Notes under the pieces: model-generated
The model's input: only the letters and a program-made list of their open reading frames with translations
The model's database searches: none
Told to the model about the DNA's origin: nothing
In this document: one piece after another, positions 7,393 to 11,758 of the stretch
Position numbering within the stretch: the stretch's first letter is position 1
Layout of the letters: each line of letters starts with the position of its first letter
Made by a program: the position numbers and the translations under genes
Assembly (NCBI RefSeq): GCF_000003605.2
Contig: NW_003135360.1
Coordinates: 37,075 to 48,832, forward strand
DNA from: Saccoglossus kowalevskii
Lineage: Eukaryota > Hemichordata > Enteropneusta > Harrimaniidae
Reading direction: 5' to 3'
Length of the DNA: 11,758 bases

Positions 7393-7500
7393 AATTACGT
7401 GCATCAACCTCCAGTAATTATTTCTTGCATCCAATTTGAAGAATACACGCCCAACATACCATGCGCCATATCCTTGATTATTTACTATTAGTGTATGTGT
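7393..7500 (-). pseudogene. Ty3-type retroelement reverse transcriptase fragment
   Basis: The minus-strand frame reads GRVFFKLDARNNYWRL and ends at TGA 7390-7392. This matches the motif A region of Ty3/gypsy reverse transcriptases, whose usual form is FSKLDARNGYWQI and which contains the first catalytic aspartate (KLDA). About 36 codons upstream remain open but are not clearly conserved, and nothing downstream continues the RT domain. It is a short decayed relic with no LTR or other pol domain visible nearby. Confidence 0.55.
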
Positions 7501-8406
7501 GTATTCCATGATATACCATCTATCAAAGTATTGCCTACAATACACATATTTAATATGTATAAGTTTGAAGTGAATTGCTCAAGGCATGTATGAAAGACAT
7601 TTGGGTGGAGACAAATTTGTCAAAAAGTAAATAGGCTCTATTTAAATTTACAAATTGAAGTGATGTCTGCCATGTTTGTCCCAATCATGACAAGATTGCA
7701 CATACATGTGTATCAGGCGCACACGCACCACACACACACAATAACACAGGAAGGCCTGGGATAAATTGGGCATTTAAATATTGTAGTTACTCAAAAGTAT
7801 TCTTATTTGGAATATTGAATTGAAAAATGAGTTACTAAACTTCACTTGGAAAATATTTTCACTGAAGGTATGATTCAGTGAAATTACCCTTTTCTCTATT
7901 ATATTTTACTTTCAACTCGTCGAAAATTCACAAAATAATAAACAATCTTACAGTACAGCTGAGCAGAGATCATAAAATGGAATGTTCCATTTGAGAGGGG
8001 CAAATAAGTGCGGGCCATACCTGACAGAGACACACAAAATCATGATTGTTTTTTTGTTTTTTTTGCATTTGGAATAGTAATATGTTAGGAAGGTAATTTT
8101 AATAAAACTACCTCTCACAATAATAGTGACCCATTAGGTGTATGATGAACATTTTTTGCCGCTAGTAAAATAATCAAAGTAATCAAAGTACAAAAGGAAC
8201 CCATAACTAATATAAGTTAATCAGGGAAACAATAACACCTTGTTATTTTTGCCCCAGGATGTGATGGGAACTAGGTGTTACTGCAAGGGGTATGATAAAG
8301 ACTAGGTACTATAGGAAGTGCAGTAGTAAGGGAATGCATTAAGATTTAGTATAGCACACTTATTCAAAATCTTATTTATAGAATCATGCAACGTAGCAAT
8401 TCATCA
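7501..8406. other. Intergenic DNA: CA repeat, one hairpin, no gene seen
   Basis: Contents: a CA-rich microsatellite at about 7719-7741, a perfect 10-base stem with a 7-base loop at 7857-7883 (TTTCACTGAA/TTCAGTGAAA), a T-rich run at about 8048-8062 and a small duplication AATCAAAGT at 8171-8188. I saw no coding similarity on either strand. Confidence 0.6.
7857..7883. repeat. Perfect 10-base hairpin
   Basis: TTTCACTGAA, loop GGTATGA, TTCAGTGAAA. The flanks to about 7816 and 7930 show weak inverted similarity (TGAATT...GAGTT), so it may be the core of an older palindromic element. It has no T-tract or gene next to it and is not a bacterial-type terminator. Confidence 0.45.
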
Positions 8407-8502
8407 GCTTTCAGGGTGATTCTGTACATGCAGATATGCGTCCTCAAGATCAAGTGATGCCAGGTAATTGCCCATGCTGAAATGTTCTGTCGTATGGTGA
8501 TT
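8407..8502 (-). pseudogene. Retroelement reverse transcriptase fragment (LDLxDAY type)
   Basis: The minus-strand frame reads GNYLASLDLEDAYLHVQNHP then ES and TGA TGA at 8401-8406. SLDLxDAYLHVxxHP is the motif A signature of reverse transcriptases of DIRS-like and some Ty3-like elements, with the first catalytic aspartate in DLEDAY. A further minus-strand stretch near 8600-8640 reads HNITGVNNLAERSSK, which faintly resembles the RNase H end of such elements, but it lies upstream rather than downstream. The copy is therefore either rearranged or this second match is chance. It is clearly non-functional and of a different type from the relic at 7393-7500. Confidence 0.6.
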
Positions 8503-9243
8503 CACCTACCTATCTAATCTGTACACCAAAATATGTGGAAGTATTGAGATATTGGATTTCACTTCATATAGTATAATGCTTCATCTTACTGGATCGCTCA
8601 GCAAGGTTATTGACACCAGTGATGTTGTGAATGGGGCTAACGGGCAAGCTAGGTTTTGTAGCCGTGTTTGACTATGAAAAAGGATCTCTGAGATGGCAGT
8701 CAAGCTGCCATAGAAACTCACAATGTGTGTGCCACATGAGGCGAGGGAGTAAGAAATACTTATATAGCCTCCCGAAGATGCAAGTACCTTTACTTCAAAA
8801 GTGAAAGTAAGTTGTTGTGCCGTCTAAACCGCTGCCACTCTCATGATAGTTTGCATGTCCGTGGTTATCACAGTTGTTTCTGTCATCCATTACCAACTGT
8901 TTAAAAAATATAAATGTTTTAATTGTTTACTTGCAGTTTTTTTATATGTCTTGGTAATCGCAAAAGCCCACATGTGGCGATAGTTAAAGTAATACAAAGT
9001 AAGATGTATGTACAATTACAAAACAATGAATAGTTAGTAAAAATAAAATATATAAAATTAAATTCAGCTGATACTGATTACGTCAAACCCAAAGCAAATA
9101 CCGGCATCGATCTCAGTTAACAATGATTAGAAGCAGTAAAGTAGTAGTCTTGCAATCATCGTGTGCTGCAATACTATACTTGAACAAATTAACAGTTATA
9201 AATACATGCAGATTATACACATTTAAAGGGTGGTAGATATATG
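8503..9243. other. Intergenic DNA between the reverse transcriptase relic and the inverted-repeat element
   Basis: It holds a 7-base stem hairpin at 8693-8711 (ATGGCAG-TCAAG-CTGCCAT) and a 10-base palindrome CCACATGTGG at 8968-8977. On the minus strand there is an acceptor-like site before 8896 followed by 33 open codons to TGA at 8795, too short to call. I see no other gene-like signal. Confidence 0.5.
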
Positions 9244-9603
9244 GGTCTCATCAGAGGTACATTACTTGGGGTTTGCAACTACGGTGACATGATACCAAGA
9301 TCCCGTTACAATCTCGCTCTCGCATAAGCGTTCCAACTCAGAAAAATAGCTGCCCACGATATGACGGATTACGAGAACTATATTTTCTGTACATTTTCGA
9401 TGTATTACATTTTTCACTACGATAGTGGCAAGAAAAGTTTTATTTTTTCATTACAAACCTTGAACATTGATATATATCATGTCAGAAGGTCGTAGCCTCA
9501 GTCTCGCTATCTACGAGATGAGACTTCAATGGGATCTTGACATGATGTCATCATACAGTACTATGCGAGTTGCAAACCCCAAGTAATGTACCTCTGGTCT
9601 CAT
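9244..9603. mobile_element. hAT-like MITE with 28-29-base inverted ends and target duplication
   Basis: The ends 9253-9280 and 9568-9595 are perfect 28-base reverse complements (outer part AGAGGTACATTACTTGGGG). They extend inwards as an imperfect repeat (GACAT.AT..CAAGATCCC). GGTCTCAT flanks the element on both sides (9244-9251 and 9596-9603). Taking the outer C/G as part of the element gives CAGAGG...CCTCTG ends of 29 bases and a 7-base duplication; leaving them out gives 8 bases, the size typical of hAT elements. The inner 290 bases have no ORF, so the element is non-autonomous. The intact ends and duplication point to a fairly recent insertion. Confidence 0.8.
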
Positions 9604-9604
9604 A

Positions 9605-10252
9605 TAAACACAGATGACGACTTAGACTGCACAGATCAACGAGACGTGCAAACTGAGACATTACCAAGCTTTAAATTAGGTATTTCTTTGGTGACTGGAA
9701 AGTATCGAAAGAGTCACCGACGGCAATTAGTGCAAATCAATTAGTAGCCTATTTAATGAACCAAGTATGATGTGCTTTAGTTGTTGAGGGGCGTTTTAAA
9801 TCTGCAAAGCTCACCAAAAAGTAATGGTATTTACATGTAGTGTACAATAATACACCAATAAACAGGAAGTAGTTGTAGTTTGAGTGACAAGTCTCAACAG
9901 GAACGTCACCGGGCAATTTCTACGTAATGCCGCATGAGGGCGTTTACATGCTATAACAGTCTCTCGGGCCTTACTGCCCTTGCTTGAAATGCCTTTGGCA
10001 TTTCTTTCGTTTGATTGTACTGAAGTAGGAAGTAGTCGCATCCATGCTGCAGTGCTAATTTACATGCAAAAAAGTGACCGTGCAGCAAGGACTGTGCAGT
10101 CCTATGGCACAGACACTGCAACACTTTGCACAAGGCTGAAATTTTGATAAGGCTCACTTTGCATTTGTGAATAACTGATATCAATTTTAAAGAATATCAA
10201 TTGTATTCAATTTTGCCTTCAAACAAATCTTTTTCCACGAAACTTGTACTGG
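9605..10252. other. Intergenic segment with a higher-GC patch and hairpins, no assigned gene
   Basis: Just after the MITE, a plus-strand stretch (9601-9741) is open and acidic (TDDDLDCTDQRDVQ), unassigned. From about 9890 to 10140 the GC content is visibly higher than around it. Open frames of 76-77 codons overlap there in different minus-strand frames without known motifs. GAAATGCC-TTT-GGCATTTC at 9986-10004 is an 8-base stem with a 3-base loop, and GGACT-GTGC-AGTCC lies near 10090. I could not match the patch to a tRNA, snRNA or known SINE. Confidence 0.4.
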
Positions 10253-10644
10253 TATAATGTACGTTTTTTTTTGTATTTTGCTATAAATGCGCTGTTAATT
10301 TCAAGGCATGGTTATTTTGTGATAGGTAAAAAAACATTTACTTAGAGTATTCTAAGTTTAGTATGCCTTGGAGGCAAATATATAATACGTTTTATTTTTT
10401 TGTATTTTGCTATAAATCTGCTGTTAATTTCAAGTCATGGTTATTTTGTGATAGGTAAAAAAACATTTACTTAGAGTATTCTAAGTTTAGTATGCCTTGG
10501 AGGCAAATATATAATACGTTTTATTTTTTTGTATTTTGCTATAAATCTGCTGTTAATTTCAAGTCATGGTTATTTTGTGATAGGTAACAAAAAATTTACT
10601 TAGAGTATTCTAAGTTAAGTATGCCTTGGAAGCAAATATATAAT
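10253..10644. repeat. Three tandem copies of a 129-base unit in the presumed IDUA 3' UTR
   Basis: Matching points recur exactly 129 bases apart (CTATAAAT at 10281, 10410 and 10539). Copies 2 and 3 are nearly identical. Copy 1 differs at a few places, for example ATGCGCTG against ATCTGCTG. Each copy holds a perfect hairpin ACTTAGA-GTAT-TCTAAGT (10340-10357 in copy 1) and TGCCT-TGG-AGGCA (10364-10376), the latter losing one pair in copy 3. Copies 2 and 3 contain TTTATT, which is AATAAA on the minus strand; copy 1 has a plain T run there. Confidence 0.9.
10520..10525 (-). terminator. Likely proximal poly(A) signal of the IDUA transcript
   Basis: AATAAA on the minus strand, about 163 bases after the IDUA stop codon, inside repeat copy 3. 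The equivalent hexamer in copy 2 is at 10391-10396 and could serve as a second, distal signal. Confidence 0.45.
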
Positions 10645-10687
10645 TTGGAGCAGATCAGACATCCTGTGTTGGATTGCTTTGCATTGA

Positions 10688-10782
10688 TTATACAAGTTGT
10701 ACTGGAAGTGAATATTCTCCCGGTCTGTTCCAGTAATCCACAGCTCTTACCCGGTAATACCCAGATATTGATGACGATGCAC
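10688..10782 (-). CDS. IDUA: Alpha-L-iduronidase, last coding exon (C-terminus)
   Basis: On the minus strand, the acceptor TTGTATTGGTTTCCAG precedes 10782, and TAA is at 10688-10690. The two first bases (GT) complete the glycine codon left by the upstream exon (G at 11118). The product is ASSSISGYYRVRAVDYWNRP then GEYSLPVQLV. SGxYRVRAxDYWxRPGxxS matches the C-terminal end of alpha-L-iduronidase, the lysosomal GH39 enzyme that removes terminal iduronic acid from dermatan and heparan sulfate. This part belongs to its fibronectin-III-like C-terminal domain and ends close to the family's usual end. The apparent plus-strand frame over this region is a shadow. Confidence 0.88.
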
Positions 10783-11117
10783 CTGGAAACCAATACAATC
10801 ACAAGTTTAATATACCACATACTACATTAAAGTGAGGCATTCTGATCTACAGGCTCAAGTACCAAGACCCCAAAATCCACGATAAAAAAAGGAATGTGAC
10901 CCCGGGGCATTCATGTAGGTATATACATTCTGGGAGTACCCATACCCAATGGACATGGGATATGAAGACAACCACCCTTTAATAATAGTAAAATTCACAA
11001 ACTCTAAATGTGACCCCCACCACACAGGGCTAAGACCACCCAAGTTATTGATTTCAATCATCTAGTGAGAATATCAAGTGAATAACTAATTGACTGGTGT
11101 ATGTGAATAATAATTAC
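10783..11117 (-). other. Last intron of the IDUA gene
   Basis: A 335-base intron on the minus strand, donor GTAATT (11117-11112) and a TTTCCAG acceptor, phase 1. Its middle (about 10895-11045) is unusually C-rich on the plus strand, with two related words ATGTGACCCC (10895 and 11008 regions). This keeps a minus-strand frame open at 10855-11061, which I take as non-coding. It may be part of an old repeat. Confidence 0.75.
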
Positions 11118-11301
11118 CTCTTGAGTAAACCATTGAAGTGAATATCAAATCAATGTCGTTGATTTTCTTATATGGACCTTCAGAACTCTTTGAAGAAAAC
11201 TCTACTTCAAATGTTTTGAGACATTTTGAATTGACACATCCATCGTCCCAGATAATTAAAACAATCTCATTAGTGATTCTATAGAGTCGTACACCAGTTG
11301 T
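11118..11301 (-). CDS. IDUA: Alpha-L-iduronidase, penultimate coding exon
   Basis: A 184-base minus-strand exon with acceptor CTTTTATTTTCTCCATAG and donor AGAG|GTAATT, phases 0 and 1. It starts TTGVRLYRITNEIVLIIWDD, followed by GCVNSKCLKTFEVEFSS, and ends LIFTSMVYSR. The block VNSKCLKTFEVEFS parallels GSKCLWTYEIQFS of the human enzyme, followed at similar spacing by the F-rich strand and then, in the next exon, YRVRAxDYW. This is the start of the fibronectin-III-like domain. The catalytic barrel and its glutamates lie in exons beyond the right edge of the window, so only the last 92 residues are seen here. No ATG begins this frame, which is why it does not look like an ordinary ORF. Confidence 0.88.
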
Positions 11302-11758
11302 CTATGGAGAAAATAAAAGCTATTACACTGCAGGAGTAATTTAAAATTATATACCCACACCTATATTATACAAAACAGGTCCTGGAGTTCTACATTTTCA
11401 TTACAGCATATCAGTAATTTTCTGAATTTGACCCACCATTCAAAAATCTTAAATTGCTGTCTTGCTAAGGACAATGAATTTATTGCTTGCCTCTTGCTAA
11501 GAACAATGGAATTTATTGCCTGCTGTCTTGCTAAGGACAATGAATTTATTGCCTGCTGTCTTGCTAAGAACAATGGGATTTATTGCTTGCCTCTTGCTAA
11601 AAACAATGGGATTTATTGCCTGCTGTCTAGCTAAGAACAATGAATTTATTGCTTGCCTCTTGCTAAAAACAATGGAATTTATTGCCTGTTGTCTAGCTAA
11701 GGACAATGAATTTATTGCCTGCTGTCTTGCTAAGAACAATGGGATTTATTGCCTGCTG
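11302..11758 (-). other. IDUA intron running off the right edge
   Basis: Sequence upstream of the penultimate IDUA exon on the minus strand. No further IDUA exon was recognised before the window ends. Its right two thirds are the minisatellite described separately. Confidence 0.65.
11454..11758. repeat. Minisatellite of 32-34-base units with alternating variants
   Basis: Nine units of TTGCTAAGRACAATG(G)RATTTATTGCYTGC are visible, the last cut by the edge. Two tail types occur (CTTGCCTC and CCTGCTGTC), as do two middles (ATGAATTT and ATGGRATTT). They partly alternate, suggesting a dimer of about 66 bases. CAATGAATTTATTG in each unit is nearly palindromic. Because the mean unit is 33 bases, frames stay open on both strands (LAKDNEFIACC one way, LARQQAINS the other); these are artefacts, not proteins. 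Confidence 0.9.

Noticed and set aside
8795-8896. Minus-strand acceptor-like site followed by 33 open codons (NNCDNHGHANYHESG...) and TGA
   Set aside because: Too short to be significant in this composition. It has no partner exon, no nearby poly(A) signal and no family match.
9811-10184. Two overlapping minus-strand ORFs of 76 and 77 codons
   Set aside because: They are in different frames of the same higher-GC patch, without known motifs. GC richness alone explains the lack of stops.
10855-11061. 68-codon minus-strand frame
   Set aside because: It lies inside the intron between the two phase-matched IDUA exons and is kept open by C-rich (G-rich on minus) sequence.
11361-11739. Three overlapping repeat-type open frames on both strands (LARQQAINS and LAKDNEFIACC repeats)
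   Set aside because: They arise because the minisatellite unit averages 33 bases, a multiple of three. Units of 32 and 34 bases shift the frame, and no start or splice context is present.
1-11758. CRISPR array, operon or prokaryotic defence system
   Set aside because: The repeats are direct tandems without spacers, genes are split by GT-AG introns, and no ribosome-binding sites or bacterial gene layout are seen.

Overview
The window reads as nuclear DNA of an invertebrate animal. It is clearly AT-rich by eye, exons are short and separated by introns of a few hundred to about 1,600 bases with GT-AG borders, and microsatellites, inverted-repeat elements and decayed retroelement pieces fill the space. 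Lineage-specific C-type lectin genes, decayed Ty3-type elements and small inverted-repeat elements fit a mollusc or similar lophotrochozoan, but this is a guess and no species is claimed.

Left part, + strand (about 1-5360): the 3' portion of a gene for a protein with two tandem C-type lectin-like domains (CTLDs). Five exons (483-753, 2107-2177, 2653-2947, 3603-3670, 5247-5320) join in one open frame: 779 bases, which is 2 bases completing a split codon plus 259 codons including TGA. Each CTLD is made by a pair of exons with boundary phases 1-2-1, so the pair looks like a duplicated unit. Overlapping AATAAA signals follow the stop. A possible proline-rich mini-exon lies upstream at 252-299, and the gene start is outside the window. 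Intron 1 holds a CpG-rich, promoter-like patch and a long inverted repeat. The last intron holds a decayed lectin exon and a 1,085-base element with TTAA-ended inverted repeats.

Middle part (about 5360-10250): no intact gene found. It holds a diverged tandem repeat, a minus-strand remnant of a class A GPCR transmembrane-7 region broken by a TGA, two minus-strand reverse transcriptase remnants of different type, an element with 28-29-base inverted ends and a 7-8-base target duplication (hAT-like), several short hairpins, and two minus-strand open stretches that I could not identify.

Right part, - strand (10253-11758): the last two coding exons of an alpha-L-iduronidase (IDUA) gene, recognised from its conserved C-terminal domain and joined in phase. 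Its 3' UTR appears to run into three copies of a 129-base tandem repeat, two of which carry a poly(A) signal on the transcribed strand. Its next intron upstream holds a roughly 33-base minisatellite reaching the window edge. The lectin and IDUA genes converge (tail to tail), and nothing suggests that they work together.
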